A stretch of DNA of 64,000 nt from Leifsonia sp. C5G2 (lineage in GTDB: Bacteria; Actinomycetota; Actinomycetes; Actinomycetales; Microbacteriaceae). Where the stretch lies: the NCBI RefSeq assembly GCF_013359685.1, contig NZ_JABFMV010000002.1, positions 230,360-294,359 of the forward strand. Direction: 5' to 3'. The translations under genes and the position numbers were made by a program. Shown here piece by piece: positions 12,421 to 23,801 of the stretch (position 1 is its first letter; the number at the start of each line of letters is the position of its first letter). The notes under the pieces were generated by a model. The model was not told the origin of the DNA. It saw nothing but the letters and a program-made list of their open reading frames with translations, and searched no databases.

Positions 12421-13742
12421 CGCCTCCGCCCTCCGCCGGTCAGGGCGCGCAGAGCGGCCTCGCGAGCGGGGACGTCGGCCCACGGCATCAGCTCCACACC
12501 ACCCGACTGCAGCTGCTGCAGCCGCAGCCGGCGCTCGAGCTCGACCGTCCGCAGCGCCAGGCGCTCGCGCGCGCTCAGGTCGCGGGCGTCGCGCGCGGGC
12601 AGCACATCCACCGCGATCACCCGGTGCCCGGCCGCCCGCCAGGTGAGGGCGAGCGTGATCGGCTGGTCGTCGAGGAACGTCGAGAGCACGAAGACCAGCG
12701 CCCCCGGTGAGAGCCGGGGCGACCTCACCCGCTGGTAGAGCGTGCCGGTCGCCGTCGTCAGGTCGATCGCCCGGAGCACCCGCTCGCGGTGCCGGGCGCC
12801 GGCGCGGGGCGGGAGCACCCGCTGCGCGCCGCCCAGGTCGTCGAAGCCGACCCTGTCCCCCGCCGCCGCGTAGGCCGCGGCAAGGGACGCCGCGGCCTCC
12901 CGCGCGACATCGAGCGACGAGAGGGCGGGGCGCGGGTACGCCCGCGACCAGTCCGCCACCACGCCGCTCACGTCGTCGCGCGCGTCCACGACCAGGTGCA
13001 CCGCGGCATCCGAAGTCGCCGTCGTCCGGCGGACGTACAACTCGCCCGCCCGGCCGGCCCGGGCGGTCGCACGCCAGTCGATCCGGCGCAGGCGGTCGCC
13101 CGGATGGAACAGGTCGACGTCACGGAACTCGCCGCCGTCGCCGGGCCGGGTGGAGACGTGCTGCCCGGTCAGCCCCAGCAGGCGCGCGGGCAGCGGCAGA
13201 CTGCGCACCGGACGGCGTCGCGGGCGGACCACCCGCTCGAGCTCCGCCTGCTCCGCCGGCTCGGACGCCCAGGACGCGTCGGCCCCGAGCTCCCGCGCCT
13301 GCGCGGCGGCGACCCGCTGCCGGCCGGAGTGCACGACCGGGACGTCCGCGGCGATCCGCGCCGCGGCCCGCGGGGTGAGGACGGCGTCGACCGGCGCCGC
13401 TCCACCGAGCTCGAGCCGCACCTGCACGGCATCGGGATGCCGCATGGCGGTCGCCGCGATGCGCACGGCGACCGTCGGAGCGGCGGACGAGCCGGAAGCG
13501 GTCTCGTCCGCGGCGACGGTGATGCGGGGCTGCGCGTCGTCATCCCCGTCCGCATCCGCGGGCGGACGGCGATCCCACGCCACCGCCGCAGCCAGCAGCA
13601 GCGGCGCGCCGACGAACGCCGGCTCCGGGCGCGACATCACGAACGCCGCGACCAGCCCCACGAGGCCGACGATCACCGCGCCCGCGAGCGCCGGGCTCAG
13701 CATCCAGCCGCCACCGGCGGGCGGTCGCCCGCGGTCAGTCAC
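12417..13742 (-). CDS. DUF58 domain-containing protein
   Basis: DUF58 proteins carry a von Willebrand factor A-like fold and are encoded beside MoxR AAA+ ATPases; their molecular job is not settled. The 441-aa product has two N-terminal membrane helices (about residues 15-35 and 41-53), then a soluble region with the family signature [17 protein letters not shown] (about 210-226) and a vWA-type strand [10 protein letters not shown]. It starts at GTG 13742, overlapping moxR by eight bases, and overlaps the downstream membrane gene by four. Confidence 0.9.
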   Translation of the reverse strand: MTDRGRPPAGGGWMLSPALAGAVIVGLVGLVAAFVMSRPEPAFVGAPLLLAAAVAWDRRPPADADGDDDAQPRITVAADETASGSSAAPTVAVRIAATAMRHPDAVQVRLELGGAAPVDAVLTPRAAARIAADVPVVHSGRQRVAAAQARELGADASWASEPAEQAELERVVRPRRRPVRSLPLPARLLGLTGQHVSTRPGDGGEFRDVDLFHPGDRLRRIDWRATARAGRAGELYVRRTTATSDAAVHLVVDARDDVSGVVADWSRAYPRPALSSLDVAREAAASLAAAYAAAGDRVGFDDLGGAQRVLPPRAGARHRERVLRAIDLTTATGTLYQRVRSPRLSPGALVFVLSTFLDDQPITLALTWRAAGHRVIAVDVLPARDARDLSARERLALRTVELERRLRLQQLQSGGVELMPWADVPAREAALRALTGGGRRR

Positions 13743-14757
13743 GGCCGTCCGCGTGCGCGCGCCGGCCGACGCCGACGGCGGGAGGACCGGCGACCGTGGC
13801 GACGACCTCGCGGACCACCTGCTCGGCGCCGACCCCGCCGGTCCAGGCCTGAACCGTCAAGGTGAGCCGGTGCGCGAGGACGGGCACGGCGACCGCCTTG
13901 ACGTCGTCCGGGAGGACGAAGTCGCGGCCGTCGAGCACGGCGAGGGCGCGGGCGACCAGCAGCAGACCCTGCGAGCCGCGCGGGGACGCTCCGACCTCGA
14001 CGGAGCGGTGCGCGCGCGTGGCGGCGGCCAGGCGCACGCAGTACGCGGCGATGTCCGGGTCCACATCCACCGCCTCCACGCCGGCCTGCATCGCGGCCAG
14101 CGTCGCCGCGTCGATCACCGGCTCGACCTGTGCGACCTCGTGGCGGCGGGCCACCCGGGCGAGCAGCACGCGCGACTCCCCCTCCTCGTCCGGGTAGCCG
14201 ACGCTCAGCCGCACCATGAACCGGTCGAGCTGCGCCTCGGGCAGCGCGTACGTGCCCTCCGACTCGATCGGGTTGGCGGTGGCGACGACGTGGAACGGCG
14301 TCGGGAGCGGGAAGCTGCGGCCCTCCACCGACACCTGCCCCTCCGCCATCGCCTCCAGCAGCGCGGACTGCGTCTTGGGCGACGTGCGGTTGATCTCGTC
14401 GGCCAGGAACAGTCCGGTGAACACCGGCCCGGGCCGGAACTCGAAGTCGGCCGAACCGGGCACGTAGACGAACGAGCCGGTGATGTCGGACGGCAGCAGG
14501 TCGGGCGTGCACTGCAGCCGGCGGAAGTCGAGGCCGACCGCGGCGGCGATGCTGCGCGCGGCCAGCGTCTTGCCCAGCCCCGGCACGTCCTCGAACAGCA
14601 CGTGACCGCCGGCGAGGAGGGTCGCGAAGGCGATGCGGAGCGGGCCGCGCATCCCGACGACCACAGTGCCGACGCGGTCGAGCACCTCGGCGCCGAGCCG
14701 GGCGACCTCGGGGACGGCGAGCGGCTCCGGGTCGGTGGTGCGGGGGTCATCGTGCAC
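13735..14757 (-). CDS. MoxR-family AAA+ ATPase
   Basis: MoxR ATPases are thought to be chaperones that activate or assemble partner proteins, often vWA-domain proteins encoded next door. The 340-aa product has a Walker A VPGLGKT (about residues 58-64), Walker B LFLADEINR, an arginine-finger region and sensor motifs. The C-terminal lid domain includes SPRGSQGLLLVARA. The GTG start at 14757 overlaps the previous gene by 11 bases and its end overlaps DUF58. It is the core of the five-gene operon 11881-16020. Confidence 0.93.
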   Translation of the reverse strand: MHDDPRTTDPEPLAVPEVARLGAEVLDRVGTVVVGMRGPLRIAFATLLAGGHVLFEDVPGLGKTLAARSIAAAVGLDFRRLQCTPDLLPSDITGSFVYVPGSADFEFRPGPVFTGLFLADEINRTSPKTQSALLEAMAEGQVSVEGRSFPLPTPFHVVATANPIESEGTYALPEAQLDRFMVRLSVGYPDEEGESRVLLARVARRHEVAQVEPVIDAATLAAMQAGVEAVDVDPDIAAYCVRLAAATRAHRSVEVGASPRGSQGLLLVARALAVLDGRDFVLPDDVKAVAVPVLAHRLTLTVQAWTGGVGAEQVVREVVATVAGPPAVGVGRRAHADGRD

Positions 14758-15295
14758 GGTGCGTCTCCTCGGGGGCGGGGTGGGCGGTGGGACGGATGGG
14801 CGTGGCGTCGTCGAGCGCCTCGAGTCGGTGCAGCACGACCGCGACGAACGCCGTCCGTGGCGGGGCAGCGGTGGACCCGCGGCGGAGCACGGCCAGCACC
14901 TCGGCGCCGAGCAGTCGCTCCAGCGAGGGGTCGGCGGCGCTGTCGTGCAGGTCGAGACCGTGGATGGCGAGGGCGCGCTCGGCGACCAGCCGCAGGCGGC
15001 GCAGTCCCTCCGGCGAGACGCGGCCGCCGCGGGAGCCGAGCGACCAGCCGAGCTGGACGATGTCGCGCCGGGCGCCGGGGCGCGGCTCCGGAGCGGGGAC
15101 GGCCCAGGTCAGGTCCGCCGCCTCCCCCAGGGCCGACAGGCAGGCGACGAGCGCCGCGGCCGCCGCTCCCAGTCCGACGGCGTGCGCGGCGTCCATCCCG
15201 AGGGACCACGCCGCGGCCCCGACGGCGACGCCGAGGAGGACGGACAGGATCAGCCGTCGCAGTACGCGCGGCGGGAGCCGGCGCGCGCGGCTCAC
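14747..15295 (-). CDS. Hypothetical membrane protein of the MoxR/DUF58 operon
   Basis: This 182-aa product has two closely spaced N-terminal membrane helices (about residues 12-32 and 38-55) and a soluble C-terminal part of about 120 residues with LGWSLGSRGGRVSPEGLRRLR. The family is not recognised. The GTG start at 15295 overlaps the DUF4129 stop by four bases (GTGA), and the end overlaps moxR, so translation is coupled through the operon. Its place between the DUF4129 protein and MoxR suggests a structural membrane partner. It is not separately open in frame but is clear from these junctions. Confidence 0.78.
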   Translation of the reverse strand: MSRARRLPPRVLRRLILSVLLGVAVGAAAWSLGMDAAHAVGLGAAAAALVACLSALGEAADLTWAVPAPEPRPGARRDIVQLGWSLGSRGGRVSPEGLRRLRLVAERALAIHGLDLHDSAADPSLERLLGAEVLAVLRRGSTAAPPRTAFVAVVLHRLEALDDATPIRPTAHPAPEETHRAR

Positions 15296-16020
15296 GAGGT
15301 CGCCCCTCGGCCGACGGCGGGATGGCGGCCCCAGGAGACTCGGAGGGTCTCGACGGCGGCGCGGGCGATGTCCACGTCCTCCGCGGTGACGGGCGCGGAG
15401 CCGAAGCGGGCGCGCTGGTAGACGGCGAGGAGGCGTGCGGCGGCGTCTCGGTCGGCGTCGACCCGGGCGACGATCCGGGCCGCGAACTCGGCGGGCGTCT
15501 CCGCGGGGAGCCTGCGCACGCCCGAATCGGCCGCGCCCTCCTCCAGCCCCACCCAGGCGCGCTCGATGGCGTCGCGCGGTTCGCGTGGCCCGGCGAGCTC
15601 CTCGGCAGCGCGGTCGAGGCCGCGGCGCACCTGCTCGGGCTCGGGCTCCGGCTCCGCCTCGCGGGGTGCGTCGGAGAGCTCGCTGCCGGACAGGTCGGCG
15701 AGCTCGGGCAGGCTCGGCGGCGCCTGCGGACGCCGACGGCGGCGCCAGAGGATCGCCAGGACGACGATGACGGCCAGGATGACGAGCGCGACCAGGAGCC
15801 AGGTCAGGTCGAGGCGGAGCGGGTGGGACGCCTCCTGCGGCTCGGGCGTCCCCGTCATCCCCTGGTCGGGGGCGCCGGTGCGGACCGGCCCCGGCGGCAG
15901 GAACATCCGTGGCGCGCTGAACTCCGGTGCGCCCTGGAACGCGACCGCCACCACGGCGATCCCCACCAGGACGACGCAGGCCGCGAGCGTCCACCGGCGT
16001 CCCGTCGTCCTCGCTGCCAC
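15292..16020 (-). CDS. DUF4129 domain-containing membrane protein
   Basis: The 242-aa product has an N-terminal membrane helix (about 11-29), an extracytoplasmic segment, a second helix (about 73-92) followed by an Arg-rich stop-transfer, and a C-terminal DUF4129 domain (about 145-225) recognised by AIERAWVGLEE, ETPAEFAARI and YQRARFG. DUF4129 is usually found with MoxR/DUF58 genes and often fused to a transglutaminase; no transglutaminase is present here. It is the first gene of the operon. The GTG start at 16020 lies six bases after TACGGT, a leaderless arrangement. Confidence 0.88.
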   Translation of the reverse strand: MAARTTGRRWTLAACVVLVGIAVVAVAFQGAPEFSAPRMFLPPGPVRTGAPDQGMTGTPEPQEASHPLRLDLTWLLVALVILAVIVVLAILWRRRRRPQAPPSLPELADLSGSELSDAPREAEPEPEPEQVRRGLDRAAEELAGPREPRDAIERAWVGLEEGAADSGVRRLPAETPAEFAARIVARVDADRDAAARLLAVYQRARFGSAPVTAEDVDIARAAVETLRVSWGRHPAVGRGATS

Positions 16021-16026
16021 CCTGCC

Positions 16027-16032
16027 ACCGTA
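16027..16032 (-). promoter_or_regulatory. -10 box, leaderless start of the MoxR/DUF58 operon
   Basis: TACGGT on the minus strand ends six bases before the GTG of the DUF4129 gene. Confidence 0.5.
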
Positions 16033-16060
16033 ACCCGCCGTGGCGGCCGGCGGGCGACGG

Positions 16061-18127
<2,067 letters not shown>

Positions 18128-18133
18128 GTCTTC

Positions 18134-18139
18134 AGTCTA
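18134..18139 (-). promoter_or_regulatory. -10 box, leaderless uvrB start
   Basis: TAGACT on the minus strand ends six bases before the uvrB ATG. Confidence 0.55.
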
Positions 18140-18204
18140 GGAAGGACCACCGACACCGGGGCCCGCTCTCGCTCACAGCGGAACGCCTCCGCTGCACGGC
18201 GCGG

Positions 18205-18807
18205 TCAGGCGCGGCCGCGGAGCTGTCTCCAGAGCGCATCCACCTGGTCGCGCGTGTGCTGCAGCGTCCCGCCGGTGTCGATGACGTCGTCGGCGACGGC
18301 GAGCCGCTCCTCGTCGGATGCCTGCGAGCGGATGCGCCGCTCGGCCTCGGCGGCGTCCATCCCGCGCAGCTCGACCAGCCGGCGGATGCGGGTCGCCTCA
18401 TCGGCGTGCGCCACGACGACGCGGTCGAACGGGTATTCGTTGGCGGACTCGACCAGCAGCGGAACGTCGTAGACGACGATCGCGTCCGGGTCCGCCTCGG
18501 CCGCTGCCCGGAAGCGGGCCGTCGACGCGGCGAGCACGGCCGGATGCGTGATCCCGTTCAGCGCCCGCAGCGCTTCGGGATCCCCGAAGACGATCGCACC
18601 GAGGGCGGGCCGGTCGAGGCTTCCGTCCGGTGCGATCACCCCGTCGCCGAAACGCTCGGCGATCTGCGCGAGAGCGGGTGTGCCGGGCTCGACGACCTCG
18701 CGGGCGATGCGGTCTGCGTCCACGACGACCGCGCCGTGCTCGGCGAGCCGGGACGCGATGGTCGATTTTCCGGAGGCGATCCCGCCGGTGAGTCCGATCA
18801 GCTGCAC
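18205..18807 (-). CDS. coaE: Dephospho-CoA kinase
   Basis: Catalyses the last step of coenzyme A synthesis, ATP-dependent phosphorylation of dephospho-CoA. The 200-aa protein has the P-loop GLTGGIASGKST (about 5-16), DADRIAREVVEPG (about 35-47) and the lid/substrate region typical of CoaE. Many actinobacteria carry a GrpB-like C-terminal extension; it is absent here, so this is the short form. The GTG at 18807 lies six bases after TAGGCT, a leaderless start. It lies between rpsA and uvrB, the order also known in mycobacteria. Confidence 0.95.
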   Translation of the reverse strand: MQLIGLTGGIASGKSTIASRLAEHGAVVVDADRIAREVVEPGTPALAQIAERFGDGVIAPDGSLDRPALGAIVFGDPEALRALNGITHPAVLAASTARFRAAAEADPDAIVVYDVPLLVESANEYPFDRVVVAHADEATRIRRLVELRGMDAAEAERRIRSQASDEERLAVADDVIDTGGTLQHTRDQVDALWRQLRGRA

Positions 18808-18813
18808 TTGCCC

Positions 18814-18819
18814 AGCCTA
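18814..18819 (-). promoter_or_regulatory. -10 box, leaderless coaE start
   Basis: TAGGCT on the minus strand ends six bases before the coaE GTG. Confidence 0.55.
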
Positions 18820-18862
18820 GCCGCGCGGCCCGGCCGCAGTCGCGAGCCCCGGGAACGACGAA

Positions 18863-18888
18863 ACGGCCGGCCCCGAAGGACCGGCCGT
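18863..18888 (-). terminator. rpsA terminator with UUCG tetraloop
   Basis: On the minus strand ACGGCCGGTCC-TTCG-GGGCCGGCCGT forms an 11-bp stem with one G-U pair and a stable UUCG loop, followed by TTTCGTCGTT. It lies 16 bases past the rpsA stop. This is the best intrinsic terminator in the window. Confidence 0.85.
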
Positions 18889-18904
18889 CTCTGAGAGAGG
18901 TTTC

Positions 18905-20347
18905 TCAGTTGTTGGAGCTGAGCTTCTCGCGCAGAGCCGCGAGCGACTCGTCGTCGGCGAGCGTTCCGCCCGAACCCGTCTCGGAGGAGTAGGTCGAGGT
19001 GCCGCTGTCGGCAGCAGCCTCCTCGAGGCCCTTCGCGACCTGGCGCTTGTGCGCCTCCCAGCGCGCCTGGGCCGCAGCGTACTGCTGCTCCCACTCGTCG
19101 CGCTGCGTCTCGAAGCCTTCCTTCCACTCGTTGGTCTCCGGGTCGAAGCCCTCCGGGTACTTGTAGTTGCCCTGGTCGTCGTACTCGGTGACCATGCCGT
19201 AGAGCGCCGGGTCGAACTCGGTGCCCTCCGGGTCGACGCCCTCGTTCGCCTGCTTGAGCGACAGCGAGATGCGGCGGCGCTCCAGGTCGATGTCGATGAC
19301 CTTGACGAACACCTCGTCGCCCACCGAGACGACCTGCTCGGCCAGCTCGACGTGCTTGCCGGACAGCTCCGAGATGTGCACGAGGCCCTCGATGCCGTCG
19401 GCGACGCGGACGAACGCACCGAACGGAACCAGCTTGGTGACCTTGCCCGGTGCGACCTGACCGATCGCGTGGGTGCGGGCGAAGACCTGCCACGGGTCCT
19501 CCTGCGTCGCCTTGAGCGACAGGGAGACGCGCTCGCGGTCGAGGTCGACCTCGAGGATCTCGACGGTGACCTCCTGGCCCACCTCGACGACCTCGGAGGC
19601 GTGCTCGATGTGCTTCCAGGAGAGCTCCGACACGTGGACGAGGCCGTCGACGCCGCCGAGGTCGACGAACGCACCGAAGTTGACGATCGACGAGACGACG
19701 CCCTTGCGGACCTGGCCCTTGTGCAGGTTGTTGAGGAAGGTGGTGCGGGACTCCGACTGGGTCTGCTCCAGCAGCGCGCGGCGCGAGAGCACCACGTTGT
19801 TGCGGTTCTTGTCGAGCTCGAGGATCTTGGCCTCGATCTCCTGGCCCAGGTACGGCGTCAGGTCGCGGACGCGGCGCAGCTCGATGAGCGACGCCGGCAG
19901 GAAGCCGCGCAGGCCGATGTCGACGATCAGGCCGCCCTTGACGACCTCGATCACCGTACCGGTGACGACGCCGTCGGCCTCCTTGATCTTCTCCACATCG
20001 CCCCAGGCGCGCTCGTACTGCGCACGCTTCTTGGACAGGATGAGGCGACCCTCCTTGTCCTCCTTCTGGAGAACGAGGGCCTCGACGGTGTCGCCGACCT
20101 CGACGACCTCGCTGGGGTCGACGTCGTGCTTGATGGAAAGCTCGCGGGAGGGGATGACGCCCTCCGTCTTGTAACCGACGTCGAGGAGGACCTCGTCGCG
20201 GTCGATCTTGACGACAGTGCCCTCGATCAGGTCTCCGTCGTTGAAGAACTTCAGCGTCTTTTCGACCGCGGCAAGAAAGTCCTCAGCAGATCCGATGTCG
20301 TTGACGGCGACCTGCTTGGGTGCCTTGTCGGTCGTTGCGGTTGTCAT
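18905..20347 (-). CDS. rpsA: 30S ribosomal protein S1
   Basis: S1 helps bind mRNA to the small ribosomal subunit. The 480-aa product contains four S1/OB-fold repeats (about residues 35-105, 122-190, 208-277 and 294-363), each starting with the pattern G-x-V-x-x-[IV] and holding the strands GLVHVSEL or GLIVDIGL. An acidic Glu/Gln/Trp-rich tail follows. Four domains are usual in actinobacteria, against six in E. coli. ATG start at 20347; GGAGC lies about 10 bases before it. It is followed by a strong terminator, so probably a single-gene transcript. Confidence 0.97.
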   Translation of the reverse strand: MTTATTDKAPKQVAVNDIGSAEDFLAAVEKTLKFFNDGDLIEGTVVKIDRDEVLLDVGYKTEGVIPSRELSIKHDVDPSEVVEVGDTVEALVLQKEDKEGRLILSKKRAQYERAWGDVEKIKEADGVVTGTVIEVVKGGLIVDIGLRGFLPASLIELRRVRDLTPYLGQEIEAKILELDKNRNNVVLSRRALLEQTQSESRTTFLNNLHKGQVRKGVVSSIVNFGAFVDLGGVDGLVHVSELSWKHIEHASEVVEVGQEVTVEILEVDLDRERVSLSLKATQEDPWQVFARTHAIGQVAPGKVTKLVPFGAFVRVADGIEGLVHISELSGKHVELAEQVVSVGDEVFVKVIDIDLERRRISLSLKQANEGVDPEGTEFDPALYGMVTEYDDQGNYKYPEGFDPETNEWKEGFETQRDEWEQQYAAAQARWEAHKRQVAKGLEEAAADSGTSTYSSETGSGGTLADDESLAALREKLSSNN

Positions 20348-20452
20348 GTAGTGGGTGCTCCGTATTGGACAGGAATCAGGCCGATCGCGATGATTTTCGT
20401 GTGTTCCGCGAAGGGCAAGCGGATAGGGATGTCACACAAGTGACGTTCTAGT

Positions 20453-21436
20453 CTACCGGCCTGCGACGCCGTCCAGCAAGCCGCGCTCGGACAGGATGTC
20501 GCGGAGCGCCGGCTCCAGTTCGGGATGGACGAACGAGTAGCCGGCGTCGAGCAGTCGTTCGGGCAGCACCCACCGGCTCTTCAGCACCAGTTCGGTCTCG
20601 GTGCAGATCGCCGCGGACCCGATCTCGAGCATCCAGCGGTACGCAGGGAGGCCGATCCGCCGGCCGAGCAGGCGGCGCAGCGTCGCCATGAAGGTGCGGT
20701 TGTCGGTCGGGTTCGGCGCCGACACATTCACCGCGCCGTCCAGGTCGGGCCGGTCGCGGAGGAACTCGATCGCGCCGAGCACGTCGGCGATGTGCACCCA
20801 GCTGAACCGCTGCGCTCCCCCGCGCGCCCGGAACTCGTGGAACGTCCCGGCGCTCCGCCGCGCCGAGGTGGCGACCCAGGGCCCGTCGACCTGCGGCCCG
20901 CCGAGTCCCGCACGGACCAGGTTCACCAGCGGCGTCAGCGCGCTTCCGTCGCCGAGCACGATCGCCATGCGCAGGGCGACCCGGCGCGTGGTGGGCAGGT
21001 CGCCGGCGAACAGCTCCCGCTCCCACGCCTTCGCGACCTCGACCGAGAAGCCGGTGCCGAGCTCCCCGGTCGACTCGGTCATCGGCCGGTCCTCGGCGTG
21101 CCGGTAGATCGTCGCGGTCGAGGCGTTGAACCAGACCGGAGGCGGCGCGTCGCTCGCGGCGATCGCGTCGCCCACGGCGCGGGTGGTCTCCAGGCGCGAC
21201 CGGAAGATCTCGGCCCGGTTGGCGTCGTTGTAGCGGCAGTTCACGCTCTTGCCGGCGAGATTGATCACCGCAGCGGCCCCCGTGACGGCCGCCCGAAGCC
21301 CGTCCGGATCGTCCCAGCGGACATCGGGACCTGCGCGCCCGAGCAGCACGACCTCCGCTCCCGCGCTCCGGTAGTGCTGCTCCAGGTACCGCCCGACGAA
21401 GCCGGATGCCCCGGCGATCACGATGCGTTCGCTCAC
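20453..21436 (-). CDS. TIGR01777-family NAD(P)-binding epimerase-like protein
   Basis: This 327-aa protein is an extended short-chain dehydrogenase of the TIGR01777 (YfcH/SulA-like) family; the substrate is unknown. It shows the Rossmann motif GASGFVGRYL (about 7-16), NLAGKSVNCRY, STATIYRH in place of the usual Tyr-x3-Lys region, and the C-terminal DUF1731 domain ending LDAGYSFVHPELEPALRDIL. The GTG start at 21436 overlaps the stop of the upstream DUF4166 gene (GTGA) and has GGGGGAG eight bases upstream. It forms a two-gene unit with the DUF4166 protein, a pairing known from fused proteins in other bacteria. Confidence 0.9.
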   Translation of the reverse strand: MSERIVIAGASGFVGRYLEQHYRSAGAEVVLLGRAGPDVRWDDPDGLRAAVTGAAAVINLAGKSVNCRYNDANRAEIFRSRLETTRAVGDAIAASDAPPPVWFNASTATIYRHAEDRPMTESTGELGTGFSVEVAKAWERELFAGDLPTTRRVALRMAIVLGDGSALTPLVNLVRAGLGGPQVDGPWVATSARRSAGTFHEFRARGGAQRFSWVHIADVLGAIEFLRDRPDLDGAVNVSAPNPTDNRTFMATLRRLLGRRIGLPAYRWMLEIGSAAICTETELVLKSRWVLPERLLDAGYSFVHPELEPALRDILSERGLLDGVAGR

Positions 21437-22086
21437 GGCGACCGCTCCCCCTTCTGTTCGTTGCTCTGATCGGTCGTCGCCTCGATGCCGTAGTGGAACC
21501 GGCCGCCGTACTGGTAGACCCGCCCGATCACCGGCGCGGTCACGGTGATCGAGACCCGCTGGCGCTCCGCCTCGTCGTCCCACCGCTCGGTCAGCACCAC
21601 GATCGGTGCGAGCGGCCGTGGGATGCGCACCCTCCGCCCCGCGATCACGATCCAGACCGCTGTCGACCGCAGCCGGAGTCCGCCGTCGCGCACGGACGCG
21701 GCGAAGCGGGCGACCGTGCGCACCGGGCTCCCGAGCCGATCGATCAGCGCGCCGTCCTCCACCCCGATCTCGTCGAGCATCGTCACCGTGCGACCGCGCA
21801 GGGCGAACACCCGCTCGGCGGCGACGGCCGGTGAGCCGTCGCCGCGCACGACCGGCCGGTTCTCGACCGTGAACGGGACCCGCCGCTGCCAGACCGGGAA
21901 CAGCACGTGCGCCGGCGCGAACAGCGCGAGCACCGGCCACAGCCAACGCCGCGGGGTCCCCACGGTGTCGAACTCGCCGGAGCCGCGCCCCACCGCGCCG
22001 GGAGGGATGGCGTCGAAGTACGTCTGCAGCCGAGGGTGCAGCTCATCGAACGCCTGGCCCAGCACGGCGCGGTAGGGAGAGGTCAC
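21433..22086 (-). CDS. DUF4166 domain-containing protein
   Basis: The 217-aa product matches the DUF4166 family: an N-terminal helix region (PYRAVLGQAFDELHPRLQTYF), then beta-rich sequence with RVPFTVENRP and a C-terminal YQYGGRFHYGIE. The function is not known; DUF4166 is often fused to or next to NAD-binding epimerase domains, as here with the TIGR01777 protein. The GTG start at 22086 has no obvious ribosome site and lies 29 bases after the DUF885 stop, so coupling is possible. The longer open frame upstream is out-of-frame DUF885 sequence. Confidence 0.85.
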   Translation of the reverse strand: MTSPYRAVLGQAFDELHPRLQTYFDAIPPGAVGRGSGEFDTVGTPRRWLWPVLALFAPAHVLFPVWQRRVPFTVENRPVVRGDGSPAVAAERVFALRGRTVTMLDEIGVEDGALIDRLGSPVRTVARFAASVRDGGLRLRSTAVWIVIAGRRVRIPRPLAPIVVLTERWDDEAERQRVSITVTAPVIGRVYQYGGRFHYGIEATTDQSNEQKGERSP

Positions 22087-22115
22087 GGGGAGGTCGGGAT
22101 GCGCACGACGGCCGC

Positions 22116-23789
22116 TCAGTCGAGCAGCGCCGCCTTCAGCGTGTCGAGGCCGACGCCGCCGATGTCGAGCGCCTTCTTGTGGAACGCCTTGATGTCGAAC
22201 GCGTCGCCCTCGCGGCGCGCGTACTCGTCGCGCAGCTGCTCCCAGATGCGCTGACCGATCTTGTACGACGGCGCCTGCCCCGGCCAGCCCAGGTAGCGGT
22301 TGACCTCGAACCGCACGAACCCGTCGTTCATGTTGACGTTCTCGCGGAGGAACGGGAAGGCGTCCTCCCCCGTCCACGGCCGCGATCCGTCGGGCAGCGG
22401 CTTCTCGAGGTGCACGCCGATGTCGAGCACGACGCGGGCCGCGCGCATGCGCTGCCCGTCGAGCATGCCCAGGCGGTCGGCCGGGTCGTCGAGGTAGCCG
22501 AGCTGCTCCATGAGCCGCTCCGCGTACAGCGCCCAGCCCTCGGCATGGCCGGACGTGCCGGCGATCCGCCGCCACGAGTTCAGCTGCGCCTTGTTGTAAG
22601 TGGCCTGCGCGATCTGCAGGTGGTGCCCCGGGACGCCCTCGTGGTAGACGGTGGTGAGTTCGCGCCACGTGTCGAACTCGGTCACGCCCTCCGGGACGCT
22701 CCACCACATGCGGCCGGCGCGCGCGAAGTCGTCGCTCGGGCCGGTGTAGTAGATGCCGCCTTCCTGGGTCGGGGCGATCATGCACTCCAGCCGGCGGATC
22801 TCGGCCGGGATGTCGAAGTGCGACTTCCCGAGCTCTTCGATCGCGCGGTCGCTGGTCTCCTGCATCCAGCGCTGCAGCGCGTCGGTGCCGTGCAGCTTGC
22901 GGCTGGCGTCGCCGTCGAGGAACGCGATCGCCTCGAGCACGCTCGCGCCCGGCTTGATCTCGTTCGCGATCGACTCCTGCTCGGCGCGCATGCGGGCGAG
23001 CTCCTCGATGCCCCACTCGTAGGTCTCGTCGAGATCGACCGTCGCCCCGAGGAACCCGCGCGACGCGAGAGCGTAGAGCTCGCGCCCGACCGCGTCCTTC
23101 TCCGGGGCGTGCGGGGCGAGCTCGTTCTCCAGGAACTCCGCCAGCGCCGCGTACGCCTGCGCCGACTCGGTCGCGCCCGCCGCCAGGTCGTTCTTCAGCG
23201 ACTCGGGAAGCTCGCCGTTCAGCGGACGGGCCCCGGCCGCGAACTCGAAGAAGAACCCGGTGTCGGCGACCTGCTTGCGGGCCTGGGCGAGCACCTCGCG
23301 CACCTGCCGCACCGCCGGGACGTTGCCCGCCGCGATGCCGCTGCGCAGCGTCTCGATGTAGCCCTGCATGGCGGCCGGGAGGTTGTGCAGCCGCTTGGCG
23401 ACGTTGGCCCAGTCGTCTTCGGTGTCGGTCGGGACCAGGTCGAAAACCTCGCGCAGCTCCTGCGCCGGCGAGGCGATGACGTTGAGGTCGCGCTGCCCGA
23501 AGCCGGCCTCGTGCTTCTCGACGGTGAGCTGCAGCTCGCGAGCGAGGTCCATCTTGGTGATGCGGTCGATCTCGTCGACCGGCTCCGCCGCCTCGATGCG
23601 GGCGAGCGCCTCCTTCACCTTGGCGGTCGCGTGCTCCGCGCCGGCGGGCGAGTAGTCGGCGTACTCGCCCTCACGGCCGGGGCGGCCGAGCCAGACGTGG
23701 TACTCCGGGTACAGCTCGAGCTGGGTGTCGACCCACTCCTCGGCGATCGTGTCGACCGGGGTGGGTTCGCGCTTCTGATCGTTGGTCAT
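22116..23789 (-). CDS. DUF885 family putative zinc peptidase
   Basis: DUF885 proteins resemble zinc-dependent carboxypeptidases, mostly uncharacterised. The 557-aa product has the metal motif HEGVPGHHLQ (about residues 370-380, an HExxxGH type), and GWALYAERLMEQLGY downstream, which supplies a further Glu. No signal peptide is present, so it is cytoplasmic. ATG at 23789 lies six bases after TAGGGT without a ribosome site, a leaderless start. It heads a unit with the DUF4166 and TIGR01777 genes. Confidence 0.88.
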   Translation of the reverse strand: MTNDQKREPTPVDTIAEEWVDTQLELYPEYHVWLGRPGREGEYADYSPAGAEHATAKVKEALARIEAAEPVDEIDRITKMDLARELQLTVEKHEAGFGQRDLNVIASPAQELREVFDLVPTDTEDDWANVAKRLHNLPAAMQGYIETLRSGIAAGNVPAVRQVREVLAQARKQVADTGFFFEFAAGARPLNGELPESLKNDLAAGATESAQAYAALAEFLENELAPHAPEKDAVGRELYALASRGFLGATVDLDETYEWGIEELARMRAEQESIANEIKPGASVLEAIAFLDGDASRKLHGTDALQRWMQETSDRAIEELGKSHFDIPAEIRRLECMIAPTQEGGIYYTGPSDDFARAGRMWWSVPEGVTEFDTWRELTTVYHEGVPGHHLQIAQATYNKAQLNSWRRIAGTSGHAEGWALYAERLMEQLGYLDDPADRLGMLDGQRMRAARVVLDIGVHLEKPLPDGSRPWTGEDAFPFLRENVNMNDGFVRFEVNRYLGWPGQAPSYKIGQRIWEQLRDEYARREGDAFDIKAFHKKALDIGGVGLDTLKAALLD

Positions 23790-23795
23790 GGTTCG

Positions 23796-23801
23796 ACCCT
23801 A
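23796..23801 (-). promoter_or_regulatory. -10 box, leaderless DUF885 gene start
   Basis: TAGGGT on the minus strand ends six bases before the ATG. Confidence 0.5.

Noticed and set aside
18128-18204. A second LexA box before uvrB
   Set aside because: No TCGAAC-N4-GTTCGA match or close variant was found there.
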